Below, piece after piece: positions 14,250-26,562 of a DNA stretch of 64,000 nucleotides. The DNA is taken from NCBI GenBank assembly GCA_028023455.1, contig JAQFVV010006273.1, forward strand, positions 5,525,598 to 5,589,597, written 5' to 3'. Position 1 is the stretch's first letter, and each line of letters begins with the position of its first letter. The notes beneath the pieces were generated by a model. The model made no database searches and was not told where the DNA came from. It saw nothing but the letters and a program-made list of their open reading frames with translations. A program made the position numbers and the translations under genes. Source of the stretch: Epiperipatus broadwayi. Lineage: Eukaryota > Onychophora > Udeonychophora > Euonychophora > Peripatidae.

Positions 14250-14510
14250 CTTGTTTCTGTTCCTAATGTGTAGATCGACTATATTCCTAGACTTAGTAGA
14301 TTTCAAGTATGTGTTCAATTTTTTTATCAATTCTTTATATGAAATATGCTCACAAGCCATTGAGTCACATAGTCCATTCACTATCAGAAATACATCTTTG
14401 CCTTCCATCTGCATCAGTGTTGCCCCTTTTAGTTTGCTATCAACTATATTGCTAATAAGAAAATATTTCTCTAGTTTAATAAATCTGCCATCTGCTACAT
14501 AGTTAACAAC
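14250..14510 (-). pseudogene. Gypsy gag remnant
   Basis: The minus-strand frame reads as a gag capsid segment: hydrophobic start with KLEKYFLISNIVDSKLKG, then a stretch with GKDVFLIVNGLCDS, then YKELIKKLNTYLK, then SRNIVDLHIRNR. The spacing resembles the conserved gag block of gypsy elements that precedes the zinc knuckle. This segment is free of stops for about 80 codons, but the frame is not continuous with the downstream parts. Assignment rests on this resemblance and on position upstream of the protease. Confidence 0.6.
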
Positions 14511-14520
14511 AAATTCAGTT

Positions 14521-16590
14521 ATGGAGCTATTTTGTGGTCATTTTATTTTTCTTTATTGATTACTTACTATTATTTCTGACAATCTACAATAATTCTTCAT
14601 TTCACAGCTCTCCTGAGATGTCAGTTTTGTTGTGATATACATATTTTACAGACTGTTGAATTATGCTGTTCTGCTATACCCATAACTGATTTTCTACTAT
14701 CAGATGAATATGCATTTACATTGCATTTAAATAAGTACTTATCTCAGAGGGTAAACCTAACTACAATTTATTACCTCTATATATATATATATATATTGAG
14801 ATTGTATTTTCTGCCATCTCATATGTAAATATATATATATAATTTAGTAGCAATTTTATTAGTTTATAGTAGAATTTGACAATATATATATATATATTAA
14901 ATCAATTAAGTTTTTATAATCTTACAAAGAAATCACAGTTTCAAGTTTGATTTTCTTTTAATTTATTTAAGTTGATTACAATTCAAGATAGTGTCTTGAA
15001 GTATAAGTTTTTTTTAAAAAACGTTTTTTTGTGTGTGTTTCTTGGAAAAAGTTGGGTTGGGGGGGGGGGGTAGAGAGAGTCACAATTAAACTATTATTGA
15101 AACTCAAGCTAAAAAATGGATTTGTAATTAAAAATATTGTTAGGGTCTATCAGTTGTATATTGTGCTAATTAATCAAGAACTTTTTCTTAAATTGAAAAT
15201 TCTGAAAAAAAAGGACAGAATTTTATGTGACAAAATTTGGCTAAAAGTAAACCAAAAAGATGTGAATCCTGTTCGAAATAAATTAATTAAAAGGTGCAGA
15301 GAGAGGTAGAGAGAAGAGAAAAACATAAATTGTGGAGTTTTTTTTTTTGTTAAAGAATTATTATTAAAGTTTTTTCATTGAAAGTATTACTTCACATTGC
15401 TATGAAAATGTTCTTTAGCTAGAGAGAAGTCTCCTGGGTGGATTTCATCTACAGAAAGTATGAAGCTAGCTAGCTAGATAAGGACATGTTCATAAACCAG
15501 AGGCCATAAAGTATTTGCACCAGAAGCTACAAACTCATGTCACATGTAAAGTGTACCCTCATGGTGAAATTTTAACAGCCAATGAACCAGGGGTAATTAT
15601 AAACTGTTTCTAAAGTGAACTTTTATATTATAATTAGCACAATACTAACATAGACTCAATCAGTTGTATTTAATGTATACTAAAAGTTTCAACAATAGAG
15701 TATGGATTATTTAATAGTATTTATCATTTTGTTTTGACATAATTAGAAAGGGGGTATGTTGCTGTACTGTTTTCATTCTTATTATTTATTTTTATTTGTT
15801 TTATCTTTGTTAAATTCATGCATCTGTAGAGGTTAGTTTCATGACTGTGAACTGGTGAATCATGGAAAGCCAAAAAAAGGGAGGGGGGGGATAAAGTCAG
15901 TTAAAATTTCTGTCATAAACAACCACAAGACACTTCTGTCAGAAGAAGTTCACATCAAAGTAAAATTGACAGTTGTAAGCAAACACAGGACATTTATGCT
16001 GTCATTTAATGATCAGTATAAATTATTTAACATTAGTGAAGTAAATTGAGTAAAGCACTATACAGCTCATTCTATTACTAAGTCACTTAGATGTTCACCC
16101 TTATTTGAAGGGGTTCTCAACAATTAAGTTATACCTTTGTTGGTCATAGGGTAGTGGTGATGTATTTCCTCAGGAAAGATTATTAAAATGTTGAATAATG
16201 GTATCATTATAAAATTGGTTGGTGGTTGAATTAATTTTGCAGGTATTTGCTTTTGAAATTGCAGTGAGGAAAAATTGAAAAAAGAGATAGTAGTAAAAAC
16301 AGTATGATAAAAATTATTAAAGCCATTTTTGGGTGTCCCTTTTATTAATTCAAATATAGTATTAACCACAATTGGGTCATCTGGAGAGAAAATATATCAT
16401 AATTATTAGAGTTCATGAAAGATTACAGTATAAAATATTGTGGCTCTGTTATGTATATGAATAATCACTACAACTGTAGAGTAAACTTCTTGATCTAGTG
16501 CTAGGCTACACAACTAGTGGTGCCTTTATACCAGCTACCATAATCTGTGTAATCTTGGTAATTTTGCAGCTCTAATTGTAATTTGTACCA
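14521..16590. other. AT-rich DNA, small simple repeats only
   Basis: Contains short (AT)n tracts at about 14780-14800, 14832-14843 and 14883-14900, a G12 run near 15059-15070 and a G8 run near 15884-15891. The short open frames here have no recognisable domain. Nothing else was identified. Confidence 0.4.

Positions 16591-16592
<2 letters not shown>

Positions 16593-16656
<64 letters not shown>
16593..16656. repeat. (AT)n microsatellite
   Basis: An uninterrupted alternating TA/AT tract of about 60 bp. It can form cruciforms and is prone to length change. Confidence 0.95.
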
Positions 16657-16658
<2 letters not shown>

Positions 16659-19299
16659 AATGAGATGGAATCTTTGGAATGAAACCCAGAGTGATAACAA
16701 ATCATCATCAACCCGAGTTTAAAATAATTATAAAATTAAATATCAATATTTAATATAAAATATAAAAGTAATGAAAAGAAAAAGAGCATAAGAGATCACT
16801 GTGATCACTCTGAGAGATCAACACAGCTAACTATCTTGGATATAAGCATAATTAATTATAATTTCATCATCATGAATAATCAACAATCAAAATAAATTAA
16901 CAGTCAATTTTGTGACTGGATTTAAAATGGATCTACTGTAGACCAGACTAAGATCCTGCTAGCTTGGGACAATTATTTAAACATACTTTAGATACACAAA
17001 CTTAAGTGCTAATTCATCAAAATATACAACAATAAAAACAATTATGCTGGAATATTAAAACATGCTGATCATCATCAATGCTCTGGCCATTTAGTATGAT
17101 TAATGTACTGGCCAACTATAATCTTAAATTTTGATAAATACTAAACTAAATAAAATGTAGTGCATGAACTATAAAAAATATCTTCTTTGTGCCAATCCAG
17201 AATAATAATCATCAATTGGATACCCATAAACACTAATATACATTCCTTTCATATAATAGATTGTTGTGCATAAACCTAGTTCAGAAAACACAAGCTCTAT
17301 AACTGTTATTGTGACCAAGAGATGAAGCAACATATAAAACTCTAAAATTATTTTAGGATTAAATCAATTCCCTGGAACAATTTTAACAAAGAAATATCAA
17401 TTTATTAATAACAATAAAAAAATGACATTAAAGTCAGTAGAATATGGCTATACACATATAAATCTTTTGATTTTGATTAACATAAAAATAAAATTTAAAT
17501 TATCACATTGTGATTTACATATATGTTCTAATAGGTTTACATAAAACACCTATATATATTCTAACCTCCTCCCGCGCATCCTCACCCCAAAATATACTGT
17601 TTATTACGAATATTCCGGGTTCTAGCTCAGTTAACAAATAAATAAATAAAATATTCAGCATTGATTAAAATGATTACTAGCTCTAATTTCAAAATTACAA
17701 ATACTGTTCAATTTTTAAAATGAATTAACAAATATTTACTATTTTCATGAGACATGGAGTGATAATACGGGAAACGAGATAAACTACATTGAGCTATTAT
17801 CCACATGATACTACCTCAATGGCATAAGAACCCTATTCCCCCTTTTTACTATACCAAATAATTAACTCATAGTATTCTTACGACTTTCTAAGCTCTATTC
17901 ACTACGATTAAAATAATAATCATATCTTAATCTTCTTTATAACAAGAATCTAGCTTAATTAAATAAAATAAAATAAAATCTCAGGTTCATAAATTGTATT
18001 CTAACTGATTTAAAATTACGGTAGTAAAATATGAAAAGGGAATTTTATGTCATAATCTACTACACAGCAACTAACAATAATAAAAATAATAATAACAATA
18101 ATAAATATGATATAATCTTATTTCTTCCTAAATGAAATAAATAAATACGTACGTGGTAGTATTTTAATAATCTGACAACAGAATACGTGTGGCAACATTA
18201 GCATATAATTTAATGTAATATTGTGGCAACCGACTTATGACCAATAAATAATATAAAATTATGATATTTTAATTTTAACATACCAATAAATTCTCAAAAT
18301 TCTTATAACACTTTTATGTTTACCTTTTGTGCAAAATCTATATGTCTGTTTCAATTATAAATGCATCGTGATTTCATGCCTCCATGTGGAGAAATAACAA
18401 CTCGGACACAAAACTTTAAAATAAATTTTAAAAAACAAAGTTTATTAACAACATAAATAAATTAACAATATTTTTACACTATGTACATTGGATATCCCTT
18501 ACTCTCATATCTCAACTTAGTTTATTAGTTTATAAAATGAAATCAAAATATTATTTATTTTTCCTAGTTAAATCTTATCTTTTTAACACTTAAGAAAATA
18601 CAGTATTATTACTTGATTTATTATTATGGTTAGCTTATTACAAAATGCATTTCTTATATGATTATCACTAACACTTTGCATCCCTAATATTATTAAAATT
18701 ATATTTTTTACAAAATTTACATTCGTAGTAAAATTCTACAAAATAACAAATTTTAGTTTTATATTGGTTGTATGGAATCTTACAAAGTCAAAACATTGTT
18801 CTACATTTGGTATTAGGTTTTTATTGTTCATTATCCGATGTTTATTAACCTTTTAACCGCTAATTTTATTATTGGTTTATGAGATAAAAATCAAATCTTT
18901 TAATTGGCCAACTCACAAACTGAAGACAAAGCCTATTGTTAAAACATATTCGCCTATAATATTAAATTCAACTCAGATACGTTTATAAAAAGTATATTAT
19001 TAATTTTTCAGGTTATGAAGAGAACGAAAGTTCTTTCAAAAATAAATTGCTATTTATTTATTCTAAAATATTCAATATCGGCAACATAAAAGCTATAATA
19101 TAAACAAAAAGATCGACTTTTACGTTATAGAAAAGTAAATATTTCTTTTTACTAAATCTTCAACATTTTTACAAAAATCTTCGATATTTTTCGAAAATAA
19201 TTTTGTTTTTTTAGTTTACTTTTTAAAAATTATTTTAATTTGTCAAATTATACTTTTTTTAATACTTAAATCACATTCGAAATGAAAATCTCAGCGTTT
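16657..19299. other. AT-rich DNA without recognisable gene
   Basis: No frame, RNA gene or known repeat family was recognised. A small cytosine-rich patch at 17564-17590 stands out from the local composition. Low-copy or ancient repeat DNA is likely but cannot be shown here. Confidence 0.35.
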
Positions 19300-19549
19300 A
19301 TCTTTATTTTCTTTGATCAGGCGGTTTCTTTGTTTTTTCCAGCCAATCAGAATGTCTTTGTCGGCTGAGAACTGGCTGAGAACCAATCACCAATAAGCTT
19401 CTTTCTTTGTTTAGCTTTAAATGCAGTTTTTTTTTATTTTTTAGTTGTAAAAGAATTCGGAAGAGGGCACCATCGTATAGAACTTTTAAAAATCTATTTA
19501 AAAACCTATTGAACGAATATTTTCGTATAAAAACGGCTGAGTTAGAGTA
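19300..19549 (+). promoter_or_regulatory. Candidate CCAAT-box promoter
   Basis: Two CCAATCA boxes in the same orientation (CCAATCAG at 19343-19350, CCAATCAC at 19383-19390), 40 bp apart, lie in a patch less AT-rich than the surroundings. A GGCTGAGA repeat lies between them (19362-19384). CCAAT boxes bind NF-Y and usually lie 60-100 bp upstream of a start site, which would place initiation around 19440-19490. A TATAAAAA at 19526-19533 is too close to the downstream ATG to be its TATA box. Promoter function is inferred from motif density only. Confidence 0.35.
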
Positions 19550-19592
19550 ATGTCAGATGTCGACGAGGAGCCTCGTAAGAGGCGGGAAAAGG
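19550..19592 (+). CDS. Candidate first coding exon of an unrecognised gene
   Basis: An ATG at 19550 with a purine at -3 opens a highly charged peptide, MSDVDEEPRKRREKG, encoded by an unusually GC-rich stretch (GTCGACGAGGAGCCTCG) in a very AT-rich region. A possible splice donor (AGG|GTTAAT) lies at 19592/19593; without splicing the frame stops at 19595-19597. An acidic-then-basic N-terminus fits many nuclear proteins, but no family could be named. No downstream exon was found, so the gene would have a long intron or this is a relic. The case rests on codon-like composition and the CCAAT boxes upstream. Confidence 0.3.
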
Positions 19593-19599
19593 GTTAATC

Positions 19600-22500
19600 C
19601 TAATATTCTCATTCAAGCCTTACTTCGGATGATATAATTACAACTATTAATATACCATGCACAAGTATATGTTTATTCAACCTTATTGAATTATTTCCTA
19701 ATAAATATGCAATACTTATTTTCTAAATATTATTAAAAAAAAAAAATTCATTCAAATTTTATTATCACTTTTAAAATACTTGGTTTAGATTTCTTTTCAA
19801 AATCTTATATTCATTTCTGAATTAATTTTACAATGTATTATATGATTCTTTCTCTCTTTATGATATTTTGGACTTTCAATTTTAAAGTTACACAATTCTA
19901 ACATTCAAGCAAATAAACTATTCTTACATAAACGATAACATATCTTCAGTTCTATTTTATTCATTATTTCTTTGAAAATATCTTTCTGACCGATGCAGAT
20001 TCATGAAATAAGGATAGCGAAGATAGATGCATAGGATCAAAATACAACTAGAATATTACTCATCATATACTTTGACAATCATGGCACAGTGAATTAAAAG
20101 ACACTATAGAGGAGTGACCTTTACCTGTCTACCAACCTCTATTATAGGAGCGATGTTAAAGCTATTTCTTCAGCTTTATTATAACATCAAAAAGTTTAAA
20201 GATATGCAAAACACTGTCCAAACCATATGTGTTCAGTTATAGGGCTTAGTTAACTATACTGAAATCACACAAAACTAAATATGATCCAAATCCTTTATTT
20301 TCCTATTTCTTAAAAAAAAACATCATCTTGGTTTCCTCTCCACTAGTACTTCCAAGTCACTATCCGATCTTATTTCTCAAGATTTTTCTATACTGTACAT
20401 CGACAAATACATATCTGCATTACTAACAATAATAAAATTCATTTATTTTAAAACTATTCCACTGTTCTATAAGAAAATCTTTTTACTACTTTCCTCCGTA
20501 TATTTAACCATATACAAACTACTTAAATATCTGAATACTTTATCACATGAAAGTTCAAAAGAATCACACAATTGTTCTGTTAAATTATATTATTAATATA
20601 CTTTAAATAAATTATTGCATGCATATTCCGAATTACTCCTATCTCATAATATGTTAAAAATGTTGTATAAAATGTGTACATATAATTTAAACTTTCACAC
20701 TTCATTCTTAATCAATAGATGATCTTAAAAAAAATACATTATGCATTATAAATAACTATCAAAATTACCAAAAAAAAAACGACCTTTATCTCCTCGATCG
20801 CGTTCCATAGGCTTCACCATCCCATTGATCCTTGTAGATATAATATTCACATCCATACACTTTATTTTAAACAATATTTCTAGAATTTTATCAAGTTATT
20901 ATATTTAAATTTTAATATTACTAAATTTATGTTTTATGTTTCCCTAATCTCACATAACATTTTATATTTTAAAATAACTTAGTAAAAAATATTTAAACTA
21001 TATTTACTGTACTTCTTCATCAAATTTTCTTGAAAACCGTTCATATTAAAGCTAAAAAAAAATGTTTATTATTTCTTCTTCAGTCACTTAATGTTCTATT
21101 TTAAGGTAAAACAATTATTGCTCTGTTTAATAAATATTCTTAAATGACAATCCTTGGTTTTTTATAATATTTAATACAATTATTAATTATGATATTAGTT
21201 AATCCCGTAAAGAAAACGTCTACATATTCTCTTCTAATATTTTCTGCTAATATTTTCTCCCGCGTGACTTTTACGATGCATCTTCTAGGTACTTTGATTT
21301 AAATATTCAGTAAATTTTTCTGTCTCCATGGATCCATTTTCATTAAGTAATTTAAATTTATATTTCCAAATCAAGCATTCCTCCAATGACCACTTTATAA
21401 TATTTTTCAATTCCTCTTAGAGAAAGTTTTTCTGTTCTTTTTTTTTTTTTTTCATAAAACACAATAGCTCTTTCATATTATTATTCGATAACTTTTTTCC
21501 TTCTTTTAAAATTCTGGTACTATATATTTTGTAATGTTTCCTTTTAAAAAAAATAAACATTCTTTTTTCATTATAACTTTTACATAATTTTTCCTTTATG
21601 ATATACGCATCTTACTTTTTTCCATAGAGAAGAATAAAATAACTTCAGAGTAGCCTTATAAAATTGTGCGTCATAATTTTTCCTGACGGCAAATAACTTC
21701 TCTTTTAAGTTTTCCGTATAGCGTCCAAATTATATTCCTTTGAGTTACAATAATAAGTTTCTGGTTGAGCATAAATAAAGCTGTATCAAGGCACTTTACA
21801 AATATTTTTCCTTTAACAATATTTTTAAGTATTTTTTTCTGTAGTACTTCCATTTTTACTGTAAGGTTTTGGCTAAACTTGAATAAAAAATCCTGGTAAG
21901 AAAACTTTTAAAATTAGCCCTTCATGTAAAGGCAGTTCAAAATAACATTACTTAAAAAAAACTTTTAAAATAAATACAAAATTTTAAAATTATATCACTT
22001 TTCTAGCTTACGATCTTATCCAGCTAAAAAAATGTTACTCCCTCCTTCACTTACACATTACTTTCTCCCACTTCGTCTAATTCTTATATTTTGTCTGCTA
22101 AATTACTACTGTTGATTGGTTAATGACTTTTTTAGTGCAAACAAATTTACACATTTTAGTTTTATAATAGATTAAACCTTTTAAAATAAAGAATTTATGA
22201 CGTCATGTTTCAAAATATTACTTAGAATAGTATTTTTAAACTTAATTACAGTTTTATCAAAATTATTTAAACTTTAAAACAATTATTAAAATATCATTTA
22301 ATACCTATTTTAATATTAATATTTAATTTATCTTGTTTTTATTTAAATAAAATATTTAATTTTTTATTAACTGTATTCAACTTTTAAACACTACTTAAAT
22401 ATCACATCATTTAAACATTTAAAATAACTATTTAATATTTCAACATTCATTTCAACGATAGACAGCAATTACATTTAGTTCCATAATTCACAAACTTTAT

Positions 22501-23850
22501 TATTATATTCTAACAAGCGTGTGTGTGAAGGTATATAATATACAGTCACATGATTACTAACTTTATCAGATGATTTGATTTTTAATTTACGTCTCGGTCT
22601 AAATTACCAAAACTGATATATTTTATAAAAATTTGGAAAATAATTTAAAATGTAGAACTAAATATAATTCTCACCATCATAAAGTTTATCTTAAAATATA
22701 TTAGATTAAATTTGAATATTAATTATAATTATAACATTACATATAGCGTTTATTAAATTTATTAGTTTTTAAAATATTACAATTGGATCGTTAATATACT
22801 TTTAACTATTTATAGCTGTATTATTTTATATGGCCAGCTTTTACAACCATAAGGAAGGATATAATTAAGCTTTATTTAACTGTTTTCTTTTTAAATAATC
22901 CATTACACTTTTATATATCAGGTATTTTCAGCCTTAAATTGTACTATAAGATCTAATCGATCATACAATTATCAATATATTACACAAACGTATTTTAAAA
23001 TTTAAAATTTTTTAGCAATTGACCATTCTACCCTATTATGACCTATAGATAAGGGCACAATATATATATATATCAATGCAGAGATGTGTGGTATAATATA
23101 AAATAGACATATTTGAATGGTCATTTAAAAATGGTAAAAATTTGATTAAATTTTACATATGACTATGTGATGCATATTGATATACACACAGACGTGCAAT
23201 ATAATTTATGAACATATCTGAATTGTCATAAAATATTAAAAATTTTAAGTTATCACATTTTAATGATACAAATACCTCATAGTAGATTTATCTAAAATAC
23301 ATGTATATTATTGCCCAGATATATAATAATTTATTAACATATTTAATTGTCATAAAGCTATAAATGAAATTTTTTTTTTTTATAATACATAATTAATGAT
23401 AGATTTAGCATATATATATGTGTGTGCACACTGATGATTATATATTATTTATTTTAATTTGCCAAAATGATAAAATTATTAAAAATATCTTCACAATTAA
23501 TTCAATGTTGAAAATATATATTTCACTTATTATCTTTAATGATACAAGTTTTTTTTTTAAAAAAAAAAAAGAAAAAAATATTACAACTTTGACAGTCCAT
23601 AAAAGTTTTCTTCCCTTTTAATAGGTTACTCTTAATTGATTAATTATAAATATCTTTAAAAATACTCCAGCAAATTTCATTTTTGGAATCTACTTTTTAT
23701 TTTACAAAAAATATAAAATTATTTACAAATTAATACTTCACTCAAACAAAAATAATTTACTTGTTTTACCTTTTTAAAATATAAATTTTAACTATCTTTT
23801 GTTCAATAAATAATTTAAAATAATATTGTTCCCTCAATATATATCACTAC
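19600..23850. other. AT-rich DNA, possible decayed coding patch
   Basis: Mostly A/T homopolymers and short repeats. On the minus strand between about 21853 and 21250 there is a run of Lys/Leu-rich frames broken by stops (for example SLEECLIWKYKF near 21400), which may be a decayed coding region. No family was recognised. Nothing else was identified. Confidence 0.3.
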
Positions 23851-24002
23851 TTACCAGATGTGTCTCATATGTATATATTTATCATGCTTCTTAGCATATA
23901 GATCAAATAGCATACATATAACTAATTCTTCAGCAAGCTGAAGCTTGTCTCTTTTAACAGTAAACCAGCTTATTATTCTCATCAAGAAAGGTATAATCAG
24001 GT

Positions 24003-24540
24003 AATGTGATGTGACATGATGCCTGTTAGCCACTTTATTTTTCATTCCCCAGTCTAAGTTTTTCCATATTCTGCTCCATTCCATTTCCACAACATAATCT
24101 TTGTCAACTCTATAACTTTTATATCTAAATCCCCCTTATCTTTTCCCAAACCCAGCATAAAAACCAATGATCCACTTTCTGTATAATCACTTTTTTATAT
24201 TTATTCTTCCATAACTTCATTATATGTGTCCTTGATGTGATGTGATGTGATGTATTTGGCTTCTCCTTAAACGAAGTCAAGAATATCTCAGCAACTATGT
24301 CCAGATAAACCTGATAGCCACTTTATTTTCCATTCCTCACTCTAAGTCTTCCCATATTCTGTCCCATCCCATTTCCGCACCATAATCTTTGTCAACTCTA
24401 TGGCCTTTAAATCAAAATCCCCCTTATCTTTTCGCAAACCCAGCATAAAAACTACTAACTCAGTTTCTGTATTGTCACTTTGTTCATACCTATTCTCTCA
24501 TAACTTTATTATCTGTACCCTTTCTGCTTTCAAGCATTTA
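24003..24540 (-). repeat. Direct duplication of LINE 3' end
   Basis: About 24020-24230 and 24313-24530 are diverged direct copies of the same sequence (both contain a CATAATCTTTGTCAACTCTA segment). Each is followed on its left by a (TGATG)n-like tract (24003-24020 and 24233-24255), as expected for 3' tails of minus-strand LINEs. The left copy is probably a separate 5'-truncated insertion of the same LINE family. Confidence 0.6.
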
Positions 24541-25042
24541 CATTCAATCAACAGATGCCTAATATTTTCTATACCTTCCTTACACAATTTGCATGCTAAA
24601 TCACTCATAGTTTTCCATTTACATGTATATTCTCTTGTTGCTAAAGATCCCGTTCAAACCTTAAACAATAAACTACTTTTCTTACTATTATCATAAATTA
24701 ACTCGCTTCCAATATTCTGTTTACTTCTATATATATTTAAACTCTTCTTACCCTCCATACTACTTCTCCATCTCTCCAACTCCCTATTTTTTATTAATAC
24801 TTCTATTCTTTTATCCCATTCCTTACCACTATAACACTCAACAGTCCTCCTAACACAATCATCCCACCTTTTATACAAGTATACCGATAAAAATTCTTTA
24901 TCCAAATCTTTTGCATACCGCATTACCTTTCTCACCCATCTTGTTACCTGCCCTTTATTCATAACCCAATTAAACACTATTTTGGCTATTCTTTTACTAT
25001 CCATAAACTGCAACCTACCAAACATTTTCATTTTACTTTTTG
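24500..25042 (-). pseudogene. LINE C-terminal region with CCHC motif (second half)
   Basis: Continues from the other side of the insertion: MRDAKSKMKMFGRLQF..., then after a frameshift a C-x2-C-x9-H-x4-C motif (CKLCKEG...HLLIEC) at about 24600-24540. This kind of C-terminal cysteine motif is common in several LINE clades. Stops after it mark the end of the ORF. Confidence 0.7.
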
Positions 25043-25155
25043 CATCTCTCATATATAATATAGGGTATGTGAGCACAGACTTTCACACCACCCACCTCTC
25101 TCCACTCTATCTAATAACACTGATACACCTAAACACATATATGCTGAAAAGATAA

Positions 25156-25214
25156 ATAATCACCAATATACGCATTTCATGCTAAACCAGCAATCATCAG
25201 TTGGTCCAGACTAT
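25156..25214 (-). ncRNA. Hammerhead ribozyme motif, family A (left arm)
   Basis: Minus strand: CTGATGA (25200-25194), helix II TGCT/AGCA with loop GGTTT, GAAA (25178-25175), helix III ATG-CG-TAT, cleavage triplet ATA, then helix I as CCAA/TTGG plus ATAGTC/GATTAT separated by an internal loop. It is a type I layout with a three-base-pair helix III. The usual G10.1-C11.1 pair is U/U here, which should lower activity. It is a mirror copy of the motif at 26005-26063. Confidence 0.7.
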
Positions 25215-26004
25215 CATCTTTACACACATATATAGTATAAGTGCTCAGATATATATTAAGATAGACTATCCTCATAGTTTAATGGACAGGCTTCAATCCT
25301 CTCCACACTCCAACTCTTCAACCATCCATCCAATTGAAAATCTGATGATAGAATGCTCAAAGGCCACCCTGAGGCCGAGATTATTGTCACACCCATGTTG
25401 ACCCAAGGTCAATCTGAACCACACATGTACAGGACATAATCCATTCAATACATATACAAGGATGGGCAGACATCTCTATAATGTAATAACTGAAACACAG
25501 GCTTGTTATATATCTATGGCTATATATATGTAATATAGGGTATGTGAGCCCGGACTTTCACACCACCCACCTCTCTCCACTCTATCTAATAACACCGATA
25601 CACCTAAACACATATATGTATCAGTGTTATTAGATAGAGTGGAGAGAGGTGGCTGGTGTGAAAGTCTGTGCTCACATACCCTATATTACATATATATAGC
25701 CACAGATATATAACAAGCCTGTGTTTCAGTTATTACATTATAGAGATGTCTGCCCATCCTTGCATATGTATTGAATGGATTATGTCCTGTACATGTGTGG
25801 TTCAGATTGACCTTGGGTCAACATGGGTGTGACAATAATCTCGGCCTCACGGTGGCCTTTGAGCATTCCATCATCAGATTTTCAATTGGATGGATGGTTG
25901 AAGAGTTGGAGTGTGGAGTGGATTAAAGCCTGTCCATTAAACTATGAGGATAGTCTATCTTAATATATATCTGAGCACTTATACTATATATGTGTGTAAA
26001 GATG

Positions 26005-26063
26005 ATAGTCTGGACCAACTGATGATTGCTGGTTTAGCATGAAATGCGTATATTGGTGATTAT
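26005..26063 (+). ncRNA. Hammerhead ribozyme motif, family A (right arm)
   Basis: Plus strand: ATAGTC (26005-26010) and CCAA (26015-26018) form the 5' side of helix I. CTGATGA is at 26019-26025, helix II at 26027-26039, GAAA at 26041-26044, helix III ATG-CG-TAT at 26044-26051, with predicted cleavage after A26052, then TTGG (26053-26056) and GATTAT (26058-26063). Other family A copies have ATGATC/GATCAT in the distal helix, which is a compensatory change at the same pair. Confidence 0.72.
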
Positions 26064-26223
26064 TTATCTTTTCAGCATATATGTGTTTAGGTGTATCAGT
26101 GTTATTAGATAGAGTGGAGAGAGGTGGGTGGTGTGAAAGTCTGTGCTCACATACCCTATATTACATATATATAGCCACAGATATATAACAAGCCTGTGTT
26201 TCAGTTATTACATCTCTCATATA

Positions 26224-26562
26224 GAAACTTGACCATCCCATTTCTCCTTGAATTGCCTCCTTTGCTGTCCACATCTCTGCATCTAATGCATGTCTTCCTA
26301 ATTCCCTTTGTACTTTCTCTAAATAATCTAAAATCCTTTTACTAACACATAATGCATCATTACCATATGTTAACCATGCTACTGCAACTCCCTTCCATAC
26401 AATTCTAGCTACATCATATTTATTATATGAAAATACTGTTAGTTTCTTTACCAAACCTTTTTTTTTCTTTGCTTCATTTACCAATTTTTTTCTCCCATTC
26501 AACCAAGCAATTTTCCTGATTACATAAGATGATTCCCAAATACCTATATCTATCCACCACAC
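26224..26562 (-). pseudogene. LINE RT C-terminal region (first half)
   Basis: Frame-shifted continuation of the RT, with LTYGNDALCVSK and WTAKEAIQGEMGWSSFYMRD. It is cut in the codons for YMRD by the palindromic insertion; the same residues reappear at the start of the second half because the target site was duplicated. Confidence 0.75.

Larger units (their letters stand above)
10240..14520 (-). mobile_element. Decayed Ty3/gypsy LTR retrotransposon
   Basis: Translating the minus strand gives, in element order, gag-like sequence (about 14510-14250), a zinc-knuckle remnant (13946-13899), an aspartic protease site (13700-13655), gypsy RT motifs (13335-12840) and integrase (11290 down to about 10600). 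This is the order of Ty3/gypsy elements. Every domain has stops or frameshifts, so the copy is dead. RNase H would lie between RT and integrase, where a degenerate tandem repeat now sits. No pair of LTRs could be found by eye. The subclade is undetermined. Confidence 0.8.
25056..26210. mobile_element. Family A palindromic element with hammerhead motifs, inserted in the LINE
   Basis: A 1155-bp insertion flanked by a 13-bp direct repeat, CATCTCTCATATA, at 25043-25055 and 26211-26223. Removing it and one repeat restores the LINE reading frame. It is a near-perfect inverted dimer: about 25056-25617 is the reverse complement of about 25618-26160, with an extra 50 bp on the right that also occurs inside the left arm (near 25485-25535), so each arm is slightly more than one unit. 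Each arm has one hammerhead motif whose sense strand runs outward from the centre. No ORF is present. Confidence 0.85.

Noticed and set aside
15031-15309. 92-codon frame
   Set aside because: It runs through a G12 tract, has no domain and no gene context.
19526-19533. TATAAAAA as TATA box for the candidate exon
   Set aside because: It lies only 17 bp before the ATG; initiation about 30 bp downstream would fall after the start codon.
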